This document shows positions 7,572 to 15,849 of a stretch of 27,093 bases of DNA, in pieces. The stretch comes from DATCVA01 sp036567205 (lineage in GTDB: Bacteria > Pseudomonadota > Gammaproteobacteria > Burkholderiales > Burkholderiaceae_B). The stretch is taken from contig DATCVA010000023.1 of assembly GCA_036567205.1 (NCBI GenBank), positions 1-27,093 of the forward strand, given 5' to 3'. Both the position numbers and the translations under genes were made by a program. The first letter of the stretch is position 1. Each line of letters opens with the position of its first letter. Under the pieces are notes generated by a model. It saw only the letters and a program-made list of their open reading frames with translations, was not told the origin of the DNA and did no database searches.

Positions 7572-8570
7572 TCAGCCCTTGATGCCCGCTTTGTCGATTA
7601 CCGTCTTCCAGTTCGTGGTTTCTACTTTGATCCGTTTGGCGAATTCGTCAGCCGAGACTGGGTTGGGCACCAATCCCTGGGCGACTAATTTGGCCCGGAC
7701 ATCTGGAAGGCTCAGGATTCGCTTGATTTCACCTTGAAGCTTGTTGATGACTTCGGCTGGCGTACCTGCCGGAGCCAGCAAGCCGTACCATGCGGCAAGC
7801 TCATAGTTCGGTACGCCTGCATCTTTTAATGGCATTATCCCGGGCAATGCTTCTTGAGGACTGTTTCCCGTGATCGCCAGCGCACGTATCCGCCCTGAAT
7901 TGATGTAGCCGACGGCGGTGGGAATCGAGGAGAAAATCATATCGGTTTCGCCACCCAGAAGGGCTGTCATGGCCGGTGCTCCGCCACGATAGGGTACATG
8001 CGCGATATCGGTGTTGGTTTGCTGCTTGAACACTTCTCCGGCCAAATGCCCCGTCGTGCCGATGCCCGATGATCCGAAATTCAGACTGCCCGGCTTATCC
8101 TTTGCAAGTGCGATTAGCTCTTTCACGGATTTTGCCGGATGATTGGCGTTGACAACCAATACGTTTTCGACATCTACCAATGTCATCACAGGCGCAAAAT
8201 CCTTCTGCGGCTGATAGGGCAAATCCTTGATGAAATTCGGATTAATGACAATTGGGCCGATTGTTGCCAGCAATAGCGTATGGCCGTCAGGTTGCGCCTT
8301 GGCCACTTGAGCGGTGGCGATGACGCCTCCGCCGCCGGGGCGGTTTAAGACAACAACTGGCTGTTTCCATGCCTCACTAAGCTCGGCGCCGATGATGCGA
8401 GCCAGGACATCGGTGGATCCGCCGGGAGCGAATCCATCGATGATCGTGATGGCTCGCGCCGGGTAGTCTGAGCCCGCAGCGTTATTGGCGACAGCCTGGC
8501 TAGAGAGCGATAGTGCACCAGCGGTAACGATTGCGGGTAATACCTTCAGGAAAAAGCTCGGTTTTTTCAT
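7572..8570 (-). CDS. Bug/TctC-family periplasmic tricarboxylate-type binding protein
   Basis: 332 residues from ATG at 8570, which has AGGAGA upstream on the minus strand; a start at 8609 would add 13 residues ahead of the signal peptide. The N-terminus is a Sec signal (KK, hydrophobic core, cleavage after SSQAVA). Family signatures follow: YPARAITIIDGFAPGGSTDVLAR in the first strand-loop, VVLNRPGGGGVIATAQVAKA, DGHTLLL, and later the HVPYRGGAPAMTALLGGETDM ligand-loop segment. Such receptors deliver organic acids to tripartite (TctAB) permeases or act as sensors. No TctA or TctB gene is in the window, so this is an orphan receptor. The intergenic region upstream (8571-8787) holds inverted repeats. 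Confidence 0.93.
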   Translation of the reverse strand: MKKPSFFLKVLPAIVTAGALSLSSQAVANNAAGSDYPARAITIIDGFAPGGSTDVLARIIGAELSEAWKQPVVVLNRPGGGGVIATAQVAKAQPDGHTLLLATIGPIVINPNFIKDLPYQPQKDFAPVMTLVDVENVLVVNANHPAKSVKELIALAKDKPGSLNFGSSGIGTTGHLAGEVFKQQTNTDIAHVPYRGGAPAMTALLGGETDMIFSSIPTAVGYINSGRIRALAITGNSPQEALPGIMPLKDAGVPNYELAAWYGLLAPAGTPAEVINKLQGEIKRILSLPDVRAKLVAQGLVPNPVSADEFAKRIKVETTNWKTVIDKAGIKG

Positions 8571-8694
8571 AATTGTCTCCTCGGGTTTAAAAGTAAAATT
8601 AGCTGGCAAGCCTTGGCTTGCGCGGTGTACGTTTCTGTTGGCGCATTAGCCTGCCCCTTGCGTAATCAACACTGCTCGATCATTGGTCTACCGA

Positions 8695-8747
8695 TTGACA
8701 AGCTAGCGTCAACAAATCTGGACAGATGACGAGTCAAGCATCTTGAC
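8695..8747. repeat. Two TTGAC/GTCAA inverted repeats, possible operator region
   Basis: In the 217-nt gap upstream of the minus-strand receptor gene there are two dyads built from the same 5-mer: TTGAC-N8-GTCAA (8695-8712) and GTCAA-N5-TTGAC (8733-8747). They might bind a regulator such as the LysR protein encoded at 13889, or form weak hairpins after the upstream hydrolase gene. Neither is followed by a T-run on the minus strand, so a terminator is less likely. Function is inferred only. Confidence 0.35.
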
Positions 8748-8787
8748 GCTTCTCAGGGAAGTGGTATCGCATTACTCATTGTGATTT

Positions 8788-9681
8788 TCAGCAGCGGCCA
8801 CTGGCAATAAGAACAAGAAAATCATCAAGAATCTGATTGAAGCGGGCGGGTTCCTCCAGATTGACGGTATGGCCGGTGCGCGGCACCACGCATAGTCCGG
8901 ATCGCTTCAGGGTTTGCTTAAGAAACAGATTGGGCAACAGCGTGGGGGTATCCCCGTCGCCCGTAATCAATAGCACGGGCAAGTCGATGCGGGACAAGGG
9001 GTCGGCCAGATCCCACAACGACGGCCGTCCGCCTTGCACCGAACGCAATGTCATTGCTGCGCCTTGCGCGCTATGTTGCGATAAGTGGGTCCGGAACTCC
9101 TCCCAGCCCCGTGGATCTTTTGAGCGAAACCCGATACGAAATGGACCGACGGCGTATTCCTCGGCATAGGCCTGCATTCCGATCTTAAGCAGCCGGTCCG
9201 CCGAAGCGTGAAAAATAGCCTGGCTTTTTGCATACTCGTCGGGATGAGCGCCGTGCCCGCAGCCTACGGGCACAAGCGAAAGACAGCGCTCGCTGAAGTC
9301 CATACCCACTTGCAGCGATGCAAAGCTGCCCATAGACAAGCCAACGATATGGGCTTTTTCAATGCCAGCCGCGTCCAGTACCGCGATCGCATCTCGCGCC
9401 GCTTGTTTCATCGAATACAGAGAGGAGTCTGTCGGGACATCTGACGGCGGGTAGCCTCGGGCGTTATAGGTGATGCAGCGATAATGTCGCGAAAAATGCC
9501 TGACCTGAGGCTCCCAGCTTCGATGGTCACCAGCGTATTCGTGAATAAACAGAATAGGAACACCCAGGCCCGTGTCTTCGAAATAAAGTTTGGCGCCGTC
9601 AGAAACAGCAAAACCCGTGGAGGTCATTATTGGGGACTGGATAGGTGGCAAGTTCATATATACATTATCTGAAGGAATCAT
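8788..9681 (-). CDS. Alpha/beta hydrolase
   Basis: Up to 297 residues. The alpha/beta hydrolase triad can be placed: nucleophile Ser116 in GLSMGS, acid Asp242 or Asp244 in ITGDGDTPT, and His271 in TGHTVNLEEP; the oxyanion strand is LFIHEYAGDHRSW. It resembles 3-oxoadipate enol-lactonases and related ester or lactone hydrolases. The start is uncertain: ATG 9681 gives the longest product, but ATGs at 9657 and 9627 are also possible, none has a clear Shine-Dalgarno site, and 9627 (MTSTGFAVSDGAKLYFEDTG) gives the most family-like N-terminus. It is divergent from the Baeyer-Villiger monooxygenase gene, and such hydrolases commonly open the ester or lactone that a Baeyer-Villiger enzyme makes. Confidence 0.9.
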   Translation of the reverse strand: MIPSDNVYMNLPPIQSPIMTSTGFAVSDGAKLYFEDTGLGVPILFIHEYAGDHRSWEPQVRHFSRHYRCITYNARGYPPSDVPTDSSLYSMKQAARDAIAVLDAAGIEKAHIVGLSMGSFASLQVGMDFSERCLSLVPVGCGHGAHPDEYAKSQAIFHASADRLLKIGMQAYAEEYAVGPFRIGFRSKDPRGWEEFRTHLSQHSAQGAAMTLRSVQGGRPSLWDLADPLSRIDLPVLLITGDGDTPTLLPNLFLKQTLKRSGLCVVPRTGHTVNLEEPARFNQILDDFLVLIASGRC

Positions 9682-9691
9682 TTATATCTAA

Positions 9692-9720
9692 AACAGTTAT
9701 TTAAGATATATAAATCTGTT
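9692..9720. promoter_or_regulatory. AT-rich dyad in the divergent promoter region
   Basis: The 242-nt region between the divergent hydrolase (9681) and monooxygenase (9924) genes contains a dyad AACAG...ATTTA...TAAAT...CTGTT (9692-9720) just upstream of the hydrolase start, in strongly AT-rich DNA. Further on, 9738-9759 can form a hairpin (CCTGCA with TGCAGG, inner CCG with CGG). The position suits a shared operator for both transcripts. The regulator is not known; the nearby LysR gene is a candidate. Confidence 0.35.
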
Positions 9721-9923
9721 ATTTTGATGAGTGTTGCCCTGCATCCGTTAAACGGCGTGCAGGCAGTTTGTCGAGCGCCCCAAGCCCTGTATCAGTTTTT
9801 CTGTTTGCAACGATCAATTTAAGTTGCTTGTGCCTTAAAGGGTTCAACTTTCTAATAGCCTTCAATCAACGAAGGGCGTGACCCGCCTTTCCTTAGAATT
9901 TATTTGGTAGAGGGCCAAGAACA

Positions 9924-11900
9924 ATGCAAGCAACTTTTCAGGGTGCAGTTCGGGATGAGGCTGCGTTGCGCGCAGCGCTTCAGGATGCCGATGTTGTGCC
10001 AAGCCTATTGGTGCTAACACATCTCACAGGCGATTTTGATCTGCTTGTGCAGGCTGCGCCTTATATTACAGGTGGCTGGAACTATCAGCAGAGCGTTCCC
10101 GAAACCATCCGCGAAACCGTACGCGAACGTCTTGTTCAAGCTTTGAAGAGCTACGCCGAGCATGATCGGCCCGTGCCGGTCTTGCCTTCTCACGATGTTT
10201 TGCAACGCATGATGAGTGCAAGCACCGGTAGCAACGTTCCTTCCGAGTACGTACCGATGTTCGTGGAGGAGCTTCGCCTCGGAGAGCGCGATACACGGGC
10301 TGTTGAGTGCGATGCTGTTCGTAACTCCAAGGCGCCAGAGACTCCGCAGATTGTGATTGTGGGTGCCGGCATTGCTGGAATTTGCGCTGGAGTACGGTTG
10401 AAGCAAGCCGGGATTCCCTTCGTTATTCTGGAGCGCAACGAAAAGCCGGGTGGCACCTGGTACGAAAATCACTACCCAGGATGTGGGGTGGACACACCCA
10501 ATCACTTCTATTCGTTTTCTTTCTTTCCGAATAAAAACTGGTCGCGCTATTTTTGCTCCCAAGATGAAATTTGGACCTATCTGAATGCGGTTGTGGAAGA
10601 GTTCGGGCTTAACGAACACATTCAATATGGCGTAGAAGTTGCCACTGCCCGCTATAACGAGGCTAATGCGGTATGGGAAGTTGAGCAGCGGAGCGCAGAC
10701 GGAAAAAGCACTCTGGTGTGTAACTGCCTTATCACAGCGGTCGGGCATAACATTCCCTCGACGCCAAGCATGAAGGGCCTGGAAAACTTTGCTGGTCCAG
10801 TCATGCACACAGCATGCTGGGATCATTCTGTGGATCTTGACGGAAAGCGAGTTGCATTGATTGGTACCGGTGCGAGTGGCATGCAAGTTGGGCCGGCCGT
10901 TGTGGATACCGTAAAGAAACTGACCGTTTTTCAGCGTACACCTCATTGGGCGATGGGCAATCCCAATTATCACAAGGCAGTCAGCGACGGGCAGGTGTGG
11001 GCCCTTAATAACATTCCTTTATTTGATCAGTGGCACAGGTTCCTTATTTTTTGGGCGGCCTCTGACATGGTCCACGAGCATCTGCATATCGACCCTGACT
11101 GGGATCAGCCCGCCATATCCTTAAACGCTCAAAATCATAAGCTGCGCGAAACAATCATTGAGTACATGCGCAAGGAGCTGGATGGTGACGAAGAGTTGCT
11201 ACGCAAGTGCACCCCTTCGTACCCACCTTACGGTAAGCGACTGCTGCGCGACAACCATTGGTTCCGCATGCTTCGTAAATCAAACGTTGATTTGGTTACG
11301 GATGCTATTTCCCATATTTCGCGTGATGGCGTTGTTGCCAAGAATGGGGAAGAGCACCCCGCCGATGTGTTGATAATGGCCACCGGCTTTAGCGCCTCCA
11401 AACTGCTATGGCCAATGGAGATTGTGGGAAAAGAGGGCCGGTCGATTCGTAGCATCTGGGGGGACGATGATCCAAGAGCCTATAAAGGCATGTCGATACC
11501 CGGTTTTCCGAATTTATTCGTTTTAGCTGGCCCGAATACGTCTTTATCGCACGGGGGGAGCGCGGTGTTTCAAATCGAGTGCCAGGTTGCGTACACGCTT
11601 CGGGCGATACAGGCCATGATCGAAAATGGTTATAAGTCGATTGAAGTGAGAACCGATGTGCACGACGCCTACAACAATCAGATTGATCAAATGCATCAGA
11701 ACATGGTGTGGATGCACCCCGGGGTGACGAGCTGGTACAAAAACAAGAACAATCGGGTAACGATGACATCACCCTGGCGCCTGGTTGATTTCTGGCGTAT
11801 CACGAAGGAGTTTGATGAGGCTGAGTATATTTGCGTTCAGCCGGCACGGACTCAGTCAGCACAGCAAGCTTCTGAAGAAAACTGCGTAACGGAAACTTGA
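9924..11900 (+). CDS. FAD-dependent Baeyer-Villiger monooxygenase, HAPMO-like
   Basis: 658 residues. A roughly 140-residue N-terminal extension precedes the catalytic part, as known for 4-hydroxyacetophenone monooxygenases (about 640 residues) and unlike the shorter cyclohexanone-type enzymes. FAD-binding fold: VIVGAGIAGICAGVRLKQAG (144-163), followed by GGTWYENHYPGCGVDTPNHF. The type I BVMO fingerprint FxGxxxHxxxWD is intact as FAGPVMHTACWD (289-300), and the NADPH fold has ALIGTGASGMQVGP (311-324). ATG (M)ATGF and the C-terminal LAGPNTSLSHGGS segment also fit. The enzyme inserts oxygen next to a ketone to give an ester or lactone using NADPH and O2. Two hydrolase genes flank it. Start ATG 9924 has a weak AGAGGG upstream. 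Substrate (aryl, alicyclic or terpenoid ketone) is undetermined. Confidence 0.95.
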   Translation: MQATFQGAVRDEAALRAALQDADVVPSLLVLTHLTGDFDLLVQAAPYITGGWNYQQSVPETIRETVRERLVQALKSYAEHDRPVPVLPSHDVLQRMMSASTGSNVPSEYVPMFVEELRLGERDTRAVECDAVRNSKAPETPQIVIVGAGIAGICAGVRLKQAGIPFVILERNEKPGGTWYENHYPGCGVDTPNHFYSFSFFPNKNWSRYFCSQDEIWTYLNAVVEEFGLNEHIQYGVEVATARYNEANAVWEVEQRSADGKSTLVCNCLITAVGHNIPSTPSMKGLENFAGPVMHTACWDHSVDLDGKRVALIGTGASGMQVGPAVVDTVKKLTVFQRTPHWAMGNPNYHKAVSDGQVWALNNIPLFDQWHRFLIFWAASDMVHEHLHIDPDWDQPAISLNAQNHKLRETIIEYMRKELDGDEELLRKCTPSYPPYGKRLLRDNHWFRMLRKSNVDLVTDAISHISRDGVVAKNGEEHPADVLIMATGFSASKLLWPMEIVGKEGRSIRSIWGDDDPRAYKGMSIPGFPNLFVLAGPNTSLSHGGSAVFQIECQVAYTLRAIQAMIENGYKSIEVRTDVHDAYNNQIDQMHQNMVWMHPGVTSWYKNKNNRVTMTSPWRLVDFWRITKEFDEAEYICVQPARTQSAQQASEENCVTET

Positions 11901-12040
11901 ACCTGCTTCGTGGGAGATCCGCGAGCGGGGGCCGGCGCTATCAGAAAAACTGATGTGGGTCAGCAGAAAGTATTGCCCTGCATACAAGCGTGCCTTGCTA
12001 GGATTGAACTTATGACCAATGTATTTAGATTGAAATTAAT

Positions 12041-12856
12041 ATGACTCAGACACAAGTAAACCAAAACAAAGAAACAATTGACGTGCGTGAGCGGTCAGTG
12101 TCGGCCAATGGAATCAAGATTCACGTTTATTGCGGCGGCTCTGGTGCTCCCGTTTTATTTTTTCACGGAGCAGCGGGCGTGAAAGGGTGGACACCTTACT
12201 TTGATGCGCTGTCTGAGCGCTATGAGGTATTTGCGCCGTCACACCCTGGCTTTGGCCATTCGGATGACGCGCCTGAGCTTGGCAATCCACGCCAGGTCGC
12301 CGAGTTTTATCAGGCATGGATAAAAGAGCTGGGCATTGACAAGTGCCATCTTGTCGGAAGCTCTCTGGGAGCATGGGTTGCAAGTGAGTTTGCTTCTCTG
12401 GACGATTCAGCTTTGCAGAGTTTGACTTTAATTGCTCCACCTGGCCTGGCGCCAAAGTCCGAATCAGGGCCTGCGCCGGGGCAGTCGGCGGCAGAGTATG
12501 CCATACGCAAACTGTTCCTGGATCAAGGAATTGCGGATCGCTGGCTGGCTGCTGAACCCACCAATGATCAAAAGCTCATCATCGCGCGCAACCGTGTTGC
12601 CACGGCCCGTATTGCTGGCGAGGACTTCTATAACCCGCAGCTCAAGGAGGCAGTGCGCTCGATTGTGGTGCCAACGCTCGTTGTCTGGGGGGATTCAGAT
12701 GCCGTGGTGCCAGTCGAGCAGGCCGAGCTTTGGGGCCAGGCCATTCAGAACAGTCAGATCGAAATTATCGAGGAATGCGGACATCTTCCTCATATGGAGC
12801 GCACGGCAGTGACGATGGAACGTATTTTCGATTTCCACGATTCAATCAGTCGTTAA
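12041..12856 (+). CDS. Alpha/beta hydrolase
   Basis: 271 residues with a complete triad: nucleophile Ser108 in VGSSLGAW, Asp218 or Asp220 in WGDSDAVVP, and His248 in CGHLPHME; the oxyanion loop is FFHGAAGVKGW. It belongs with C-C bond and ester hydrolases of the MhpC/epoxide-hydrolase-like group. It lies 140 nt after the Baeyer-Villiger gene in the same direction and 45 nt before a Bug receptor, so it probably acts on the monooxygenase product. The start ATG 12041 has no strong ribosome-binding site. The 11901-12040 gap shows only a small ATCAG/CTGAT hairpin with an A5 loop. It is not closely similar by eye to the hydrolase at 8788, so the two are probably not recent duplicates. Confidence 0.92.
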   Translation: MTQTQVNQNKETIDVRERSVSANGIKIHVYCGGSGAPVLFFHGAAGVKGWTPYFDALSERYEVFAPSHPGFGHSDDAPELGNPRQVAEFYQAWIKELGIDKCHLVGSSLGAWVASEFASLDDSALQSLTLIAPPGLAPKSESGPAPGQSAAEYAIRKLFLDQGIADRWLAAEPTNDQKLIIARNRVATARIAGEDFYNPQLKEAVRSIVVPTLVVWGDSDAVVPVEQAELWGQAIQNSQIEIIEECGHLPHMERTAVTMERIFDFHDSISR

Positions 12857-12901
12857 TTTCTTATACCTAATGGGTACAAACCAAAAACTCGGAGACGAAA
12901 A

Positions 12902-13861
12902 ATGAAGCTTCTTGGTGCTATTTCCTTAACTCTTGGCGTGCTGATGAGCAGTGTCGCCTGGGCAGACAACTTTCCAAGCCGACCGATCACGATGATTGTT
13001 CCCTTTCCTCCCGGCGGGGCAACCGATATTCAGATCCGAAAATTGTCTGAGCTTGCGAGCAAACACTTGGGACAACCCATTGTTGTAACCAATAAGCCTG
13101 GCGCGGGCGGCACGATGGGCGCAGTGGCTTTGGCTAATGCTCAGCCTGATGGGTACACCTTGTCCCAGATTCCTGTTGGCGTTTTTCGTCAGCCGCACAT
13201 CACAAAAACCGCTTTTGATCCGAAAGAGCTAAGCTATATTATTGGTGTTTCGGGCTATTTGTTTGGAGCAGCTGTGCGGGCCGATGCCCCATGGAAAACG
13301 TTCAATGAGCTCGTTTCATACGCTAAAGCGAACCCGGGCAAGCTCCGTTTCGGCTCCATTGGTGTTGGGTCGGTACAGCACACCACTATGGAGGCGGTAG
13401 CCGAGGCAAAGGGGCTTGATTGGCTTCACGTACCTTACAAAGGTAACTCGGAAGTTAACCTGGCGTTGCTTTCAGGCCAGATCGATTTCAGTTCGGATGG
13501 TAGCGGTTGGGCAAGTCTTGTAGATGCCGGCAAGGTTAGACTGCTTGCTGTCTATGGCCAGAGCCGGCCCAAGAACTGGCCGGATGTGCCGACACTTAAA
13601 GAGCTGGGGTTTGACATCACCGAGAGCTCACCTTACGGTATCGGGGCGCCTGCTGGCCTGCCACCTGAGGTACGGACAATCTTGCATGATGCATTCCAGA
13701 AAGCGCTTAACGACCCAGAGCATCTGCGAACACTTGAGACTCTCAATCAGGAAGTCATTTACATGACAGGTGAACAGTTCACCGAACACGCCGCCAAGCA
13801 AACGGAAATCCAGCAGGCGATTGTTGAACGATTTGGGCTGAGCACTCAGAAAAAAGGCTAG
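12902..13861 (+). CDS. Bug/TctC-family periplasmic binding protein
   Basis: 319 residues, preceded by GGAGA six nt before ATG 12902. A Sec signal peptide is visible (MKLLGA, hydrophobic core, cleavage after SSVAWA). The mature protein has the family pattern FPSRPITMIVPFPPGGATDI, then VVTNKPGAGGTMGAVALANA, DGYTL, and the WLHVPYKGNSEVNLALLSGQ ligand-loop region. It binds an unknown organic acid or related solute in the periplasm. As with the receptor at 7572, no TctA/TctB permease genes are present nearby. Position between the hydrolase and a LysR regulator suggests that it brings in the pathway substrate or senses it. Confidence 0.94.
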   Translation: MKLLGAISLTLGVLMSSVAWADNFPSRPITMIVPFPPGGATDIQIRKLSELASKHLGQPIVVTNKPGAGGTMGAVALANAQPDGYTLSQIPVGVFRQPHITKTAFDPKELSYIIGVSGYLFGAAVRADAPWKTFNELVSYAKANPGKLRFGSIGVGSVQHTTMEAVAEAKGLDWLHVPYKGNSEVNLALLSGQIDFSSDGSGWASLVDAGKVRLLAVYGQSRPKNWPDVPTLKELGFDITESSPYGIGAPAGLPPEVRTILHDAFQKALNDPEHLRTLETLNQEVIYMTGEQFTEHAAKQTEIQQAIVERFGLSTQKKG

Positions 13862-13888
13862 TCGCTATCGCACAAAGGGAAAAGGGAT

Positions 13889-14806
13889 ATGGATGTACGT
13901 GTAATCAACTACTTTATCAGTGTCTATGAAGAGCGAAGCTTTACAAAAGCCGCCGAAAAGATGCATGTCGTACAGTCCGCCCTTAGCATGCAGATTCGTA
14001 ACCTTGAGGAAGAGTTCAATACCTTGCTTTTCGAGCGAACCTCAAGGGGACTGGTTCCTACGACAATCGGCCGCCAGGTCTATGAGTTGTGTGTGCCGAT
14101 AGCACGCGACATCGGTACGTTCAGGCAAGACTTGTCCGATCTTACCAATGGCAAGTCCGTATCCGGGTCGCTGAAAATCGGATTGACCTCTGCCATGTGT
14201 CGGAACGTGCTGGGTGAGGTCATTGTCCAGTTTCATGAGGATTATGAGAATATCGAGGTGACCGTCTCTGAGGCTTACGCCCGAGAGATTACCGAACAGG
14301 TGCAAGATGGGACGCTGGACCTTGGCTTGGGAGCCCTTCCATTAGAAAGTAATAGTCTTTCGTGTCAATTGGGATTTACCGACGAGTACGTGTTGGTATC
14401 TGGTCGCCCGATCAATGGTCCTTCGTTCACTCCGTGCAATCTGTTCGAGATGAAGGGGCTGAAACTGGTCATTCCCACAGAACGGCATCTGCTTGGCTCA
14501 ACGATGATGGGGCATATTGCCAGCGGTCGTCTTAAACCCAAAAGCCTGATGAAGGTTGATGGAACTGTTGCCACCCTTGAAATAATTCGAGACTCTGACT
14601 GGGGTGCAATCTGCCTGATGAATTCAGTTTCCGAGCGGCTCGATTGCCCCGATACGTTTATTTATCCCATTGAAAAGCCGAGTTTACAGTTCGACCTATA
14701 TTTGTTGCACGACCTGCGTACTCCGTTATCCGTTCCTGCGCGAGCGTTTATTGATTTGTTCAAGCAGCGCCTGAGAGAAGTCAGGACATTACGTGATAGT
14801 TCCTAA
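13889..14806 (+). CDS. LysR-family transcriptional regulator
   Basis: 305 residues, full length. The N-terminal winged helix-turn-helix is intact: INYFISVYEERSFTKAAEKMHVVQSALSMQIRNLEEEFNT (read as residues 6-45, including SFTKAAE and QSALSMQIRNLEE), then LFERTSRGLVPTTIGRQVYE. The remaining about 210 residues form the effector-binding domain (LKIGLTSAM and later LDLGLGALP). ATG 13889 follows AAAGGGAAAAGGG. It is the last gene of the BVMO-hydrolase-receptor series, 27 nt after the receptor, and is probably cotranscribed. It is the natural candidate regulator for the catabolic region, responding to a pathway intermediate. The direction (same strand, downstream) is less usual than the divergent arrangement for LysR genes. 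The 14807-14990 gap after it is AT-rich and contains the palindrome GAGTTAACTC. Confidence 0.94.
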   Translation: MDVRVINYFISVYEERSFTKAAEKMHVVQSALSMQIRNLEEEFNTLLFERTSRGLVPTTIGRQVYELCVPIARDIGTFRQDLSDLTNGKSVSGSLKIGLTSAMCRNVLGEVIVQFHEDYENIEVTVSEAYAREITEQVQDGTLDLGLGALPLESNSLSCQLGFTDEYVLVSGRPINGPSFTPCNLFEMKGLKLVIPTERHLLGSTMMGHIASGRLKPKSLMKVDGTVATLEIIRDSDWGAICLMNSVSERLDCPDTFIYPIEKPSLQFDLYLLHDLRTPLSVPARAFIDLFKQRLREVRTLRDSS

Positions 14807-14990
14807 AAGTGCGAGTTAACTCAGACTTATATAAGCAACAACAAAAGCTGTAATTTGTTAACTTATGCCTATACCGTCTATTCCGAAAAATTGATTTGTT
14901 CATCAAACTATTTATGGCGCGATCTACCGGGCCAGCGAATAGTGCGTAGTGAAGCGGCTAATTGCCAGGATATTTTTATTAGGTCAGGAC

Positions 14991-15848
14991 ATGTTTAGAT
15001 GGCTCGCAGGCCGGGGTGCAACACGACGCGAAGTAGCGCGTGAACTGACCTTTATTACCTCTGAAGTATGGCAAGCTGCAGTAGGGCGCCATTCTTTTCT
15101 GGCCGGCCTAAGCGTGCCAGAGAACGAGGCCTTGCGCCAAAGGGCGGCATGGCTGCTGGCCAGCAAGACCTTCAGTGGCGTGCACGGCCTTGAAGTGACC
15201 GATCAAATCAAGCTTTCGATTGCGATTCAGGCGGCCCTGCCTATTCTGGAGCTGGACACCGCGCTGTACGAAGGCTGGACGGAGATTGTGCTGTACCCCG
15301 GCGGTTTTCTTATACCCTGTAGCGATATTGACGAAAGCGGCGTGGTCCATGAGTATATGCAAGAGTCGTCGGGCGAAGCCTGGGAGGGTGGTCCGGTGAT
15401 TCTATCGTGGGAAGATACCGATCCTGGCATTGCGCGCAAGGCCAATGTTGTCATACACGAATTTGCTCACAAGTTGGATTTGCATACCGGATCGGCCGAC
15501 GGAATGCCCGGCCTTAGCGCCCATGCTCAACTCCGGCCACACGAGTGGCGGCAAGTGCTAGAGGCGTCGTTCGGTTATTTCAACAAGGCGTTGACGGCGG
15601 TTGAAGATGCGATCCCCAGTCATATAGACCCCGAGTCCGACGAGGCGGCGCCGTGGTTCGATGCATTGCCGCTAGACCCATATGCTGCCACCAACGTAGC
15701 GGAATTCTTTGCGGTCAGCTCGGAAGCATTCTTTGTAAACCCCGTGCCGTTGGCCAAGGCATTGCCCGATTTGTATGGTCTTCTTGCGCAGTATTATCGC
15801 CAAGATCCGTTGCGTCGGCTTCATGCCGAGCCTGCAAACGAACTATGA
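14991..15848 (+). CDS. mtfA: MtfA-family zinc metallopeptidase (M90)
   Basis: 285 residues from ATG 14991, which has AGG about 8 nt upstream; a GTG at 14949 would give 14 more residues. The zinc-peptidase motif HEFAHKLDLH starts at about residue 156 (HExxH, with His156 and His160 as ligands and Glu157 catalytic). Other family features are the QAALPILELD segment, the EIVLYPGGF strand, the WEGGPVILSW stretch, and NVAEFFAVSSEAFF, where the third ligand glutamate is expected. In E. coli, MtfA (about 265 residues) binds the glucose repressor Mlc and has peptidase activity. In beta-proteobacteria the partner is not established. The gene marks the change from the AT-richer catabolic block to GC-richer sequence. 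It is convergent with the MFS gene, with 1 nt between stops. Confidence 0.92.
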   Translation: MFRWLAGRGATRREVARELTFITSEVWQAAVGRHSFLAGLSVPENEALRQRAAWLLASKTFSGVHGLEVTDQIKLSIAIQAALPILELDTALYEGWTEIVLYPGGFLIPCSDIDESGVVHEYMQESSGEAWEGGPVILSWEDTDPGIARKANVVIHEFAHKLDLHTGSADGMPGLSAHAQLRPHEWRQVLEASFGYFNKALTAVEDAIPSHIDPESDEAAPWFDALPLDPYAATNVAEFFAVSSEAFFVNPVPLAKALPDLYGLLAQYYRQDPLRRLHAEPANEL

Positions 15849-15849
15849 T

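Noticed and set aside
10014..10973. Minus-strand frame of 319 codons opposite the Baeyer-Villiger gene
   Set aside because: Antisense shadow of a strongly supported gene; no family sequence.
9734..11983. The 11-mer TTGCCCTGCAT upstream of both the BVMO (9734) and second hydrolase (11973) genes
   Set aside because: Many 11-mers repeat by chance in a window of this size and the flanks do not extend the match.
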